Shown here piece by piece: positions 49,752-61,053 of a stretch of DNA of 64,000 nt. The stretch comes from Tetragonia tetragonoides. Its lineage: Eukaryota > Streptophyta > Magnoliopsida > Caryophyllales > Aizoaceae. Location: assembly GCA_038025085.1 (NCBI GenBank), contig CM076147.1, positions 1,307,001 through 1,371,000 of the forward strand, read 5' to 3'. The notes under the pieces are model-generated. The model was not told the origin of the DNA, ran no database searches, and worked only from the letters and a program-made list of their open reading frames with translations. Position numbers and translations under genes: made by a program. Within the stretch, counting starts at the first letter, position 1. Each line of letters opens with the position of its first letter.

Positions 49752-50035
49752 CTTTTTTTTTTTTGGGAGAGAAATACTGCCAACGAGGCACTATTCGACT
49801 ACTTGTATATTGATAGCTTCCTTACGAATCAAACTAGACACCACATTCGGGTACACATTTTCACAAAAGCGATTACCAACCCCAAGGCTCAAGTCTAGCA
49901 AGCTCATGGGCAACTTGATTACACATTCTAATGAGTTGCCTACAGCAATATTTCTGCTGTTGTTAGTTTCATAGCCTACAATGCAAACAAAGACCAGCTT
50001 CAATGATTTAAGCTCAAACATTGTATCTACCTGAC
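49752..50035 (-). mobile_element. LINE-type remnant with RNase H end
   Basis: The minus-strand reading gives AHELARLEPWGW, then a stop, then sequence ending in a poly(A) run (T run at about 49752-49764 on the plus strand). VAHELAR is the conserved C-terminal motif of plant RVT_3-type RNase H domains in LINEs. The rest of the element is missing, as in a 5'-truncated LINE. The borders and assignment are tentative. Confidence 0.4.
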
Positions 50036-50261
50036 CAAATGACTCAATTGTGGTTCAAGTTCTAGCAATTTTATGTTTCCTTTTCCAGATCTAAAAATAA
50101 TAAAGCTGAGCATTTTCTAAAACAATTTCACCAGTGATCCAAACAAGAAATAACAAACACAATTTCACCCGCAACCTATCCAACAGCTCAATAATACGAT
50201 GGTTCACTCAATTACAATCCAAACCAATTTATAATATTGACTGCATTGATTTCAGTCTCTA

Positions 50262-50556
50262 GAGCCGGTTTGGCCTAACTTGTGATGGGTTTTTACTTTT
50301 CCCCCTATTTTCCTCACAAATCACCACCTCGACTCCTCCTCGCACCCATTTTCAACTTCCAAAAAGCTTAGAACACCCCCTAGAAGCCCCTAAAAGTAGA
50401 AGCATCAAATTGGAGCTTCTATTTTTGGGGCTCCCAAGGGGTGTTATGAGCTTTTTAGAAGCTGAAAGTGGGGGCGAGGAGAACGTGGAGGGAGAGGTTT
50501 GTGAGGAAAAAATAGGAAAAAAAGTAGAAGCTCCCCACAAACTAGACCAACCACCA
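50262..50556. mobile_element. foldback MITE, second copy type
   Basis: The left arm from GAGCCGGTTTGGCCTAACTTG is complementary to the right arm ending CACAAACTAGACCAACCACC, and the middle folds around about 50400 (AGAAGCCCCTAAAAGTAG against CTTCTATTTTTGGGGC). The terminus resembles the element at 2750. Confidence 0.65.
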
Positions 50557-53058
50557 CCTACTATAACGATAGGTGAACCAATGGCCACCTTACATCGCTT
50601 AAAATGGTTTCTGAAAGGCTTTTCTTTGGGTCTGAAACAGTTGCCGCTATAGGCTTATAGAATTTTCAGGGGGAAAAAAGGGATGAAACGAAGCCATAAC
50701 AATAATGATATCTTCACTAGAAAAATGCGAAGAATCTTCATAGACTTCCAGTGCCCAGATAGGTTTAGGAACCTCTAAAGAGGGGCAAAAACATCTAGTA
50801 GTATCTAAAATGAAATCTGTTACCATATGCCAGCCTTCTGTCCAAAAATCGCCTCTATAATTTACATCGCTTGCCTATCAATTGTCATACTCCGTCATTC
50901 ATTTGTTTGGAAGCTCAATTATGTACACATTTTGGATGACAATGAGAGTACATCAAATCCTCTTGCAAGCACAATGGGGATTTCACTGTAGACTATTATC
51001 AACCTGACTTGCCTATATCGACTTTTCTTCCACCAGTCACGAAAATGAGCTCCTCTGACAAACTTCTGTATAATTGCCTCGCGCCTTCTGATTTTACATT
51101 CAATGCTGTTCTAACGCTGATTTTACAATGAAGATCCAAAATGCTCAAAGGACCCTCCTTGAAGGTTTTCTTCTTGACCGATGAGACTTTGTGCATCAAT
51201 CAAAGGACACAGCGACAGAAAACTGCACGTGTTATGGCTAAAGCAGAGAAGTCGCAACAGTTCAACTTCCATATATATTCTTGGGAACAAAAAAGCTGTA
51301 CATGTCACTAAGAATGGCCACAGTACTTGATGACACTGCTAAAAGAATCATCATCCAGGATACTAATCGGTCTTTTTTGGTTGCAATAAAATGGTTGTCT
51401 CTGCAAGAAAACAAACTGTAAATACAAAGGCTTCAAATTGTCGTAGGTGATTAAAACTTAAAAGCATCCGAGTCAACCAAAAATTTGAAAGCAAACTGGA
51501 TCAAGCAGCTTCATCACTTATAGGCTATAGCTCCATGGGTGGACATTTACATTGCATAAATTCAAATTTTAAATGTTTTTTCTCCTTTTTTTTTTTTTGT
51601 TTGAGGGGGGGGGGATTAAAACATTTTTGTGTGAACCAGCATCGTAATTACCATGTTAAGCACTCTTTTGAATGCAGATGTAGATGAAGGGCAAGTGATG
51701 ACCAAATTATTTTACAGTAGACATGAGCAACTCCCATCCTTGTGCCAGACTCTAGCCTAATCTTCTCTAAGTGAAATGAAGGAATACCAGCCTCGAATGA
51801 TAATCTTATACCACTAAGCAAAAAGCCATATGTTTCAAGCAGCACTAGGTGATTATATCATCGTTCCCACACTCAAACCCATTGCTAATTGTCAATTCTT
51901 ATGCAGGTGCTCACCTTCGAGTTGCATTTAAAGGCAGGCAACTCTTAGCAGGCAGTTTAAGATGTTGTCAGAGTCATAGATTCAGTTTTTGATTATTCTT
52001 GAAGGGCGTTGATGGGCGTTTTAAGTTTATGCATGTGCTCAGAATCTCAGATGCATGCTAACAGAGTACATCATCTAGGCTAGGTGACATCTAATTGCCA
52101 CAATTTAACCATTTTTCCATCACTGAGCCTCTCTTGAATCTGCAAATCTGCATAACCTAGTAACTTTATTCATAAGCTAGAATTTGACAAAACTATTGCT
52201 TACCTCAGGGCAATTGCAGCGGGAAAGATGTATCCAACAGATACTGTGGCAGTAGCGCCCGTGAACTGAAAGGCATCCCAGATGCTAGGCACATAATTTG
52301 CTCCCAGAAATATAAAACCCATCAGAAATCCAGTCAGTAAGTAAAATCTCTTGTTGTCATATGGTATGGGTATGGCATATGGAAACAGCAACCCATCCAC
52401 GTTGAGGCGAAGGGAGAAGAAAACAATTGGGAAAACAAGCATCAAGTGAACACCATAGCTCACCCTCACCACATCGTCCAACAATGAGCTATATGGAATT
52501 CCAAGGTCTCCATCAAAATTGGAAAGTACATCATCCAGTGTCTTCTCCCCAAACAAAAGAAACCCAAAAAAGCTTGTTGTGATGTAGACAGATGAACACA
52601 AAAGGAGTGATGTCTTAACAATTGACTTCATCTGGGAAGGGTCTATGAGCTCATTCTCGATAGGATGAACTGAAAAGTTTGTCACAAGATAACAGATCGA
52701 GAAGCATAAAAAGTTTATAATAGTTCAGAAGTCAAAGCATTATGATAAAAAAAAAAACAGTCTAGTAGTGAAAGCATATTATGTGTGGGGATAAGCAAGA
52801 AGGTAATAAGCTTATAAATATAAAAGTTGGAAAATGAATTTCTGAATCAGCCAGGAAAAAAAGTTAAAGTCATGTGATAACACCAGAAATATTACAATTT
52901 AGACGGTGAAATATTGAAGCAACATGGTAGAGAGTTCTATCTTAACTTGAGTCATGGCAAGCACAATTGAGATCCAAATGACAAGACAGTTTATGGTAAT
53001 TGTATGAAGCCTAAAAGAAAATATAGGAACACTGCATGGTTTACATGTAACTTATGCA

Positions 53059-53283
53059 GCAGCTAACCAAATGACCTTGTCTCAAGAGGTTATCAAGGCC
53101 CCTTCTATCCTTGAGGTCCCAAGTTCAAGGCTTGGGACTCTCATATGTCCATGGTTGGGGGAAAACGAGGGGTGCCAACACTTGGGCTAGGATGGGGGGT
53201 CATTGGTACACCAAATTCTGGCCCAGTCCGAGATGGGCTGCGTTGAGTGGAGCCTCATTCTTACCTTCCTCGAAAAAAAAAAC
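53059..53283 (+). mobile_element. SINE in the AVT6-type gene intron
   Basis: A box A-like CTTGTCTCAAGAGGTTATC and a box B-like CAAGTTCAAGGCTTGGG are followed by a body ending in a run of about ten A. A 13-bp target duplication TGTAACTTATGCA (53046-53058) and TGTAACATATGCA (53284-53296) has one mismatch. It is on the plus strand, antisense to the host gene. Confidence 0.75.
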
Positions 53284-53429
53284 TGTAACATATGCATCTT
53301 TAGAAAGGAGAGTAGTTGGATGACAACTTACCAGAACAATCTCATTCTCAAAATAGGTTAGTCCCTCTGTCCTAATTAGGATATTCAGTTTCCATTTTCA
53401 GTTCCCTTTGCTTTCCTCATTAACATTTA

Positions 53430-53605
53430 ACATTAACATTACCCCAGTGCCTCCAAAGAGGCTCCCACCTAAGCAGGGTAAGGGGGGGTCGGTTGTACGC
53501 AGCCTTACCCCTGCGAGAGTCTCACAGAGAGGCTGTTTCCATTTGACCCGAGATTCAAAGTGCGACGACCATCGGCAACTTCACAATGAATAAGAAGTGC
53601 CGACA
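53430..53605 (-). mobile_element. Au-like SINE in the AVT6-type gene intron
   Basis: On the minus strand the order TTTGAATCTCGGGTCAAATGG, AACAGCCTCTCTG, CAGGGGTAAGGCTGCGTAC, CCGACCCCCCTTACCC, GGGAGCCTCTTTGGAGGC, CACTGGGGTAATGTTAATG is the characteristic layout of Au-type plant SINEs. The tail is TAATGTTAATGTT repeats, not poly(A). Target duplications were not resolved. Confidence 0.7.
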
Positions 53606-53821
53606 ATTTTATGAGCCATTTTGCTTTAGTCCATTACATTCCGAAGCCAAAAAGTAAAGAAGCTTTTGACTCCACTGGAAATGGTGGACATAATTGCTTT
53701 CCTCCTAACTCATTAACTTTCTCACACCCTCTACCTAGGACATCTTTAATCAAGTTCAGATGGAAATATGTTAATATGATGTAAAGGGTCAAAATTGCTC
53801 CCCATTTTTGCATTCAATAAT

Positions 53822-54120
53822 GGTAGACGTCTATTAAATAGACAAGGAAAATTGTCTATTTAAGGTAGGCTGGAGATTTAGTATACGAAATCGGTATTTT
53901 AGTAAATAAATTAAATATTTTAGTAAAAAAAATCAATGTTTTAGTAAACGAAAGTGATATTTTAGTAAAGAAAATTGGTATTCCAGTGAACAAAATTGAT
54001 GTTTGTAATTTGTAACATTTCAATTTTTTTAGTAAATAAAATTGATATTTTAGTAAATAAAATTTATGTTTTAGTAAAAAAATAATTAAATAGACAAAAA
54101 TTATTGTCTATTCAATAGAC
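53822..54120. repeat. AT-rich minisatellite within an inverted-repeat element
   Basis: About ten degenerate 18-21-bp units of the type AAATTGATATTTTAGTAAA between about 53877 and 54072. They are framed by inverted segments (GTCTATTAAATAGACAA, TTGTCTATTCAATAGAC), suggesting a MITE whose interior expanded. It lies in the large intron of the AVT6-type gene. Confidence 0.75.
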
Positions 54121-56691
54121 TCGTAACCTTTTGCATTTTTAAAATAAGAGAAAGAGGGTTACCAATGGAGAGTATATGAGAGAGAACAGAAAGAGGAGAG
54201 GAAGTTGATAAACATGTGAAAGTAAACTAGAATATATCCAATTGTTTTTAAGAAAACAAATCCCAGCCCCAGCTTCCCTGTGAACTTAACTATTATCCAA
54301 ACAAGTTGAGAAGAGAAAGAGAACCCTTGATGCCCCCTTCCTTGCCCTCTAACCCCCTCCCCCCAAGAAAAATCTAAGCAAAGTGCAATGAAGATAGATG
54401 TTAAATGACTAAATGTAGTTTTGCACAACTAGATTTTGTCTAAGGCTCAACAAAATGCCCTTTTCAATGAAGTTGCTTAGTTTAAACGAGGAAGAAGATT
54501 GCACCACATAGACCCTGTCCCCAACAATCCTCATATGCTAGAAATTCACCATTTACAAACTTCAAAACGGTGGCTACCACCAGATGTTATGCGAAAATTA
54601 TGCAAAGCCACTGAGCACAACTGATTATACTGAAGACAGTACATTATGTTTGTTATTTATATCAATCTCCTTAATTATCCTTAGTTCTCTGAACTAACCA
54701 AATGTATTCATTAAACAGGAGTCTGAAACCTAAAAATTGCACTACCATTTGTGCTCCGTTCCATGTATAGGTTTTGTGTAGTCAAGGAGCTTAACAAACA
54801 CTGCCCTTTAGAACTTTACAAGGAGATGCTGGTATAACATCTACCACCACCCACCATGGTTCAAAGACAATTTCATGGCCCGCAGTCAAACCTTGAAGAT
54901 GACAGAAACACAGAAATAACTAGTAGCCACAAAATCAGAGCAAGAAAGAATGGTATCATGGGGAGTTGTATCATAAACGTCAACGATATGAAATCCAAGT
55001 CCAGACGGCAAGGAATGCATTTCATACCCAATATGTTTCTAGACGGAGCACCACAATCCATAATACATGATTAAGACCAATACAACTATGGTAGTTGGAA
55101 ATGTGATTCAAATGATTTTGCATTTGTCTATATAAATGCAACATAATTGCAACTACATACCCACTTGGCAAGTTGGCAATTAAAAATCATCATCTCATGA
55201 GCTACTATTTATTTAAAAGTTAACATATAATAAGGGAAGAAAGAAGGCTTACCTACACGCTTAAATGAAATAAGAGGAACCAAAACAAAGAAGGTTGTGA
55301 GTAGAAGCAAAGAAGAGCGTGAGGTCCACCAATGATGACCAAACCATTCCTCTATCACACCTCCATGGTGTAATCCCTCTGTCCACGTTCCAGCCAGCAC
55401 ATCCCCTGCAAATTCAACCAAAAAAGATTCAATCTTTTTTGCTCACCAATCCATCCACACCGTTCAATCAAAATCAAAAGACTAAAACTTAACAGTTAAC
55501 ACAACTTTGCGCCTGTTGGATGTTTGCACATACCAATCCCACGACACCCTATTAATTATTTAATTGAAAATATCAGCATTTGTTTCTAAAAGAAGGGGTA
55601 ATTTATTTTTGTTTGCTTAAACCTGTCATGGTCTCATGAACAATTTGATTGAACAAACTAGAACCACATATGCTGTGTAAGTTGTAGACCAACTAAATTA
55701 ATTGTACAGCTTGATGTCTTAGTGCCAGATATATGACTTAACTCAGCTAATTTGTACTCCATGTCCTATCTAGAGCTTGAAAAAATTGACCCAACCCCAA
55801 AATAGACTCAAAACAGACTTAATTGGGTCACCTTCAAGCTTTTTTTCAACTCGAAATCGAAATAACACGAATAAGCGAACTCAAACTCAAACTCAATCAG
55901 AAAGTGAATTCTTTTAGCCACATTTCTCAACCCGAAACCAAAATTACCTACCCACAACCTATAAATTACCCAAGTGAATGTAATCAAACCCAAAACCCAA
56001 CCAAAATCAGAATCCTTTATTAGGTCACTATCAAGCAACAATATTTAACCCCAAACCAAAATGACCCACCTAAAAAATTACACAATCCAAAAGTCATCAA
56101 ACCCGACTTGACCAACCCGTTTGCCACCTCTAGTTCAACCCATATTACATTTCCCTTAACACAAACCCTAGTCCCCTTAACCATACCATCCCCATCCCCC
56201 CAAAAAAATTAAAAGTTTCCCAAAAAAATCATTGAAAAAAAGGAAAAATGGTACGTACCAATGATGATCAAGTAGACAACGAGCATGCCAAGATTATTAA
56301 CAACAACACAAATCTGAACCATATTCCGGCCCCACCCACCAAAACAATCACCAGCAAGACCCGAATAAGACGACGACTTAGAAGCCTTACTAAACCGAAG
56401 AAGTATATCGATTGAGAATTCCGTTAAAATGGCAGCTAAAGCTATGAGAATGAGACCCGGGATAAGGCCTAGCTGCTTTAATGTGGCGGGTAGGGCCATG
56501 ATCCCGGCACCTACGATGGTTGTTGAGAGGTTGAAGACGGCGCCCGAGTACGAGGCGCCGTCGAACCCGGATTTCCGACGCGTTGATGCAATCAACGCGC
56601 CGGTGGGGTTTGGAGGAGAGGAGTGGGGTTTTCTGGGTCCGGCGGTGTTTCCGCTCGTTCCCGCCGGAGGACATTTGGGTCATTTTTATTG

Positions 56692-56694
<3 letters not shown>

Positions 56695-56784
<90 letters not shown>
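56695..56784. repeat. long (GA)n microsatellite
   Basis: About 45 GA units directly upstream of the inferred AVT6 start (12-100 bp away on the minus strand, where it reads as (CT)n). Leucine/serine or arginine/glutamate ORFs crossing it are artefacts. Confidence 0.95.
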
Positions 56785-56787
<3 letters not shown>

Positions 56788-57039
56788 GGGGGTTTGTTTG
56801 TGGGTTGTTTGCTGTGAAGAAGAGATTGTAGTGTTGACTGTTGATTGTTGGGTGTTTTATGGTTTAAGTTTTGGAGGATACGGGTAATATTTGAGCGGGA
56901 AATGGATTTGGGGGAATGGGAATGGCGGGCCAATTATTGCAGGATTTGTGGAATTATTAATCGGGTTGTAAACTTGTAGTATTACTTGTAAAGTTTAGAC
57001 TACTCGGGTAAAGAAATTAGGAGACTACATAAGCTACCT

Positions 57040-58041
57040 CAACCTTTAATTTGGTTAGAGTTGGCAAATACTCGTGGATGGAGTTGGCTTTCAGGTGCCT
57101 ACAAGCCAACACAGAAAAATAACCATTGTAATTGATGATAGATATTTTGGTGTGAATTAAAAAAAAATCGGGTCAGAAGTTAGGACATGTCATATTCGTA
57201 TTTATGTCAAAGTTAATCACGTGAGTAATCTTTCAAGGGCATGATCAATTTGTTAATCATATTTATGTCAAAATGTTGGAAATTTGTTTGATGAAACAAT
57301 TAGGTGATCCTTCTTCCCTCTTATATCAAAGTCAACACTATTCTCTGTGAATTGTGATGATGCATTAATTAGCTAGAAGTGTAGAACTAAAAAAAAGTGA
57401 GATTTTTTTTTGGGTACAAATATGCTTATAGGATGTGGATACTAACTAAATGAGGTCTATCCCAAATCTGCATATCATGATCCTTTAAGATTTTGAGTTG
57501 TCTAATATCTCCTACTTAATTGCATTCACTATAATAGGATATAAAGCCATTTATTGAGCATTCACTACTCATTACTTAATTGCCAAACAAGGCTATATCC
57601 TACTAATAAGATGAACTAGAGATGAAGCCTCTATGAAGAATCAATCATATGTCCCAGCACGGTATCACCCATCCCCAATTTTGTCAATGAAGTCTTGGCC
57701 TACTGGTAAAAACGGAGGTCCTAGATTCAAATTCCTCATTTCCCGTTGTATGTAAATTTATTTTATTCGCCTCAGTCCCTCCCTTGGATAATAAATAACA
57801 CGAAAGAAAGAAAGAGAGGAAGAGTACACAGAATAGTCTTCTTTAGATAAGTAGTAAAATTGCAAATGGTTCTACAACAGGTAAACTTTACAACAAATCT
57901 AGAATATTCTAAAGCTGAAAACCAAGCAGCCAAACTTGATAGGAGGTACACTAATCCGACACTTACACCCAACTACAGAACTCAAAAGGTTAGGTTACTT
58001 GTATGATTCAGGGAACAAAAGACGGCATCAGCAGCCAAGAG
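57040..58041. other. intergenic DNA with a SINE tail fragment
   Basis: A decayed family A SINE tail at about 57090-57165 (GGTGCCTACAAGCCAACAC, TTTTGGTGTGAATTAAAAAA). No gene seen in the rest. The proximal part near 58041 is probably 3'UTR of the minus-strand gene that ends at 58042. Confidence 0.5.
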
Positions 58042-60918
58042 TCAAGTAGATTTTTCCCTCTTCCTCCCAGAGGATTTCTTTGAGCTAACCTGCAACTCCT
58101 CCTTCACCGATGAGCCAGATAATTTAGCTCCAACAGCGGAACTCCATAGAGCTCTTTCCACATCTGATGCTGTAAATTGCTCATCTTCTGAACTTAATTC
58201 CTGATATGAATAGCAGAATCAGACATAAAGCAAACAGAAAAACATGGGCAGTGAGGAAGGCACTACATAACTGGAGTCTATTCCACCTATGTTGATTGCT
58301 ATTACAAAGTGAAAATTAGGGAATACAAAATCAAGTATATTACTCACGCTCAAAGACAGCATTCGTCTAGGTACATGAAAGATTGACTACTTGTGCCTTC
58401 ATATTTTTAATTAAACTCGAATTATAGTGATAAACTGAACTGTTGGCAGAAAAAGAGAGCACCATCCGACTCAAACTCATTAGCTAAATGAGATTAAATC
58501 CATTCGAAACAAAGAATTTCTATAGCTTCAGATCAGTACTCGAGATACAATATAACAGTTATAATTGCGTCCACGATCCATGTTCTAATCCCACATCCTA
58601 ACGCTTCTCACGAGGCTCTTACATAGGATAGGACAGGGTGTGGGAAGCCAGATGTACCTAGTCGTACCCTTGTGATTGTAAGGGTTGTTCAGTTAGGTTC
58701 TTGATTGGAAATACAATCATTGCCTGCTACTTCACAAACAAATAAAGAGCAAAGGACAACTTCGTCCATTGTAACACATAGGACTCTTGCCAAATAGTGG
58801 CCCTTTGGACTATTGAAAACGGAATGCTTCCAAGTTCCACCATAAAACGTGACTTGATTTTATTGAGCCAACAAATAACTTAAGTTTGAGGATGGCTCCA
58901 AGCTGAAACTTGTACTATAGTGGAGTACTGAGGTTGTCATTCATGCTTGCCAACTTTAACAAAGTTGTAACCATTGCAACTGGACTTATGTCCATTGAGT
59001 AAGAAACACATTACTACATTAGAATACAGAACATACTAGACTGAGGCTTCAAAAGTACACAAAAGATTTGAACTTTGGGACAAGAACAGAACAGAAGCAA
59101 ACTCAAAGCTGCAAAAATGACAACACTGAATCAAGTGCATTGGATTGGATCACTGAGAGAACTAAAAGGAACTCATTTATCTTCCGAAATCAAAAAATAA
59201 ACTACTATACTTCTTATGAGAAATTCTCATTCCAGAGACATTTTCCGTAATTACAATGAAACAGAAGGCTATCCTCAGAATAACTGGCCACTGACTGAAT
59301 GTATGGGTTACTAGATATACGATATCCTGAACAAAGCTCCGTTAGTAAGAACTATATGAAAAACTGGTCTTAGATCATCAGGAGAGAGCGTCTCGATTTG
59401 ATATACTTAAAAAGCGGTGCCAATTAAGAAATTTGACAAGTAGTCACACTGATGCCCAGAATCATGTGGAAACAATATAGAATCATCACCAACAAAACAA
59501 GAAAAGGACAAGCTACTTCATGAAAATTGAAACCCAACCCCCAAATCAGAGCCCCTTGCCTAAAGATCCATGTATATCTAAACCTGTTAGATACTGAAAG
59601 GCTCTTAATATTATATTGTTCAAGATTGTGCTTCCAGAGAATCTAGTGGAGCTATTTATGTCAATATAAGTGCAATTTCAATAAGTCAAACAAACATAAA
59701 TAAGTGTCAGAATACATCTCTCAAATGTCATTTTCATAATTTCAAACAAGATTGCACAGATCAAAAACAAAAAGTTTCAATCTTCATCATGAAAACGCAT
59801 CCAAAGAAACAATATCTCCCGAATGAATATGATCTAAGCGAAGATTTGACATACCCTATTGAGGAAGTATAGCAAAGATATACTCACAACTGAGAAACAA
59901 TATAAAAGTGGTAACATCACCAATGCACCATCATCACATATAACATATATATAGTATTAGCAATTTAGTCTACTTAGCACACATCATGAGATATATTCAA
60001 TCACATTATGAGGAGCAAGAAACCAACCAACCTTAGCTTTTTCCTGCAATTTGCTTGCCAGCAATAGATATTGTTTCAACGAGTAATCCTTTGAATTACC
60101 TAGCACAGCCTCCATAGCCTATATTTAAACAAAAATACACAAATAAATTACTTAAAACTAAAGCAAGCACTTCACCATAAACATTTCATATTAGTGAGAC
60201 GAAAAGTCATCCAAAACAATTAAAAGGTCACCGATACTGAGCAATGGTCCCGAACCATGCAATAATCTCTACCGTCTCACCAAAGTTTTAAACTTTTTTA
60301 CAAATTAAGAAAAACCAACAAAACCAATAATAAAAATAAAGATAAATTAAGTTAGACCCTAACTAAAAATGGACCTCATCAGACATGAAGGGGGCAACAT
60401 CAGGAGCGAAAGCGGCGAGGACGGCCGAGGCGGTGGCGGGTCCGATACCTTTGAGGACAGTAAGCTCGGAGACGGCTTTGGACAAGTCGGGAAGAGAGAG
60501 AAAAGCTTTCTCAGAAGCTGATTTCACCACTTCATCATCAAGGGACGCCACAAATCCCAACAACCTTGGCCTAAAATTAATCAACAACAAAATTCAAATT
60601 ACATAAATAACAGCAAAATACAAATCAGGGTCATATAATAAATGAATATAAATGTATTTTATTACCTGAATTTGCCACGGGTGAGTTTCCATTGCATGAG
60701 GGTGTGGAGCTCGGATTGGGTGAGGTAAGGTGCAGGGAGACGACTGTGGAGAAGAGATGGGAGTTCAGTGCGGTAGAATTCGTCGACGGTGGTGAGGTTT
60801 GGTTTGGTTTTAGTTAGAGAGAGAATAATAGATGGGTAAGATGAGAGAGATTCTTCCCAGGTGGTTTTTGAGGAACAGTTGATAACTCCATTTTTGCCGT
60901 TTGGGGGAATTTGGAGGT
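58042..60918 (-). CDS. conserved plant helix-hairpin-helix protein, start unclear
   Basis: Four exons join in frame on the minus strand: about 60918-60666, 60570-60375, 60118-60032 and 58200-58042 (about 225 aa from the visible frame). Exon 1 encodes CSSKTTWEESLSSYPSI, VDEFYRTELPSLLHSRLP and LMQWKLTRGKF. Exon 2 has LLGFVASLDDEVVKSASEKA and LKGIGPATASAVLAAFAPD, a helix-hairpin-helix DNA-glycosylase-like motif (GIGPATA). Exon 3 gives AMEAVLGNSKDYSLKQYLL. Exon 4 gives FTASDVERALWSSAVGAKLSG and a Lys/Arg-rich end. This looks like a widespread but uncharacterised plant protein, and no catalytic Asp/Lys of a glycosylase was identified. No ATG opens the frame: the nearest ATG (60891) is one base out of frame and the exon 1 frame begins after a TGA at about 60919. 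Either a 1-nt lesion or a sequence error is likely. Confidence 0.72.
58560..58715 (-). mobile_element. degenerate Au-like SINE in an intron
   Basis: AGGCTCTTACATAGGATAGG, GTGTGGGAAGCCAGATGTAC, CGTACCCTTGTGATTGTAAGGG and TTGTTCAGTTAGGTTC follow the order seen in the SINE at 53430. It lies in the last intron of the helix-hairpin-helix gene. Confidence 0.5.
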
Positions 60919-61053
60919 TTCAGAAGTGTTCTGAAGTTCAACAAGGGTTTTTTGCAGGAATTTGGAAGATTGTAGGGCAAGGAAGAGGGTAAAGGGCCGA
61001 ATAGCTACTTGGGCTGTGTATTGGACTATGGGATCTTGGATGTCTACTCAAAC

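Larger units (their letters stand above)
51262..56683 (-). pseudogene. AVT6-type amino-acid transporter lacking a central exon
   Basis: A vacuolar/cell-membrane amino-acid carrier of the AAAP (SLC38-like) family. Visible exons: exon 1 ending at 56259 (FDGASYSGAVFNLSTTIVG, GIMALPATLKQLG, VVYLIIIG), exon 2 about 55257-55405 (DVLAGTWTEGLHHGG, WFGHHWW, FKRV), exon 4 from about 52671 to 52204 (HPIENELIDPSQ, LMLVFPIVF, WDAFQFTGATATVS, IFPAAIALR) and a last exon 51400-51262 (IATKKDR to FFVPKNIYGS). The exon that should sit between exons 2 and 4 (TM region between KR and YNVH, about 66 aa in relatives) was not found in the 2.6-kb intron, yet exon 2 would splice to exon 4 in frame. The upstream ATG frame (TQKTPLLSSKPHRR) is out of frame with FDGAS. 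Both lesions suggest a pseudogene, or assembly error at the N terminus. Confidence 0.72.

Noticed and set aside
54159..54428. Minus-strand ORF containing VKFTGKLGLGFVF, considered as the missing AVT6 exon
   Set aside because: Only a few residues resemble the expected SLKFTSALS-type start. The conserved PRLLPD and FWNLF-type motifs do not follow and splice sites do not fit, so I treat it as chance.
56429..56933. ORFs with long Arg-Glu or Leu-Ser runs
   Set aside because: They are translations of the (GA)n tract and shadows of the transporter exon on the opposite strand.
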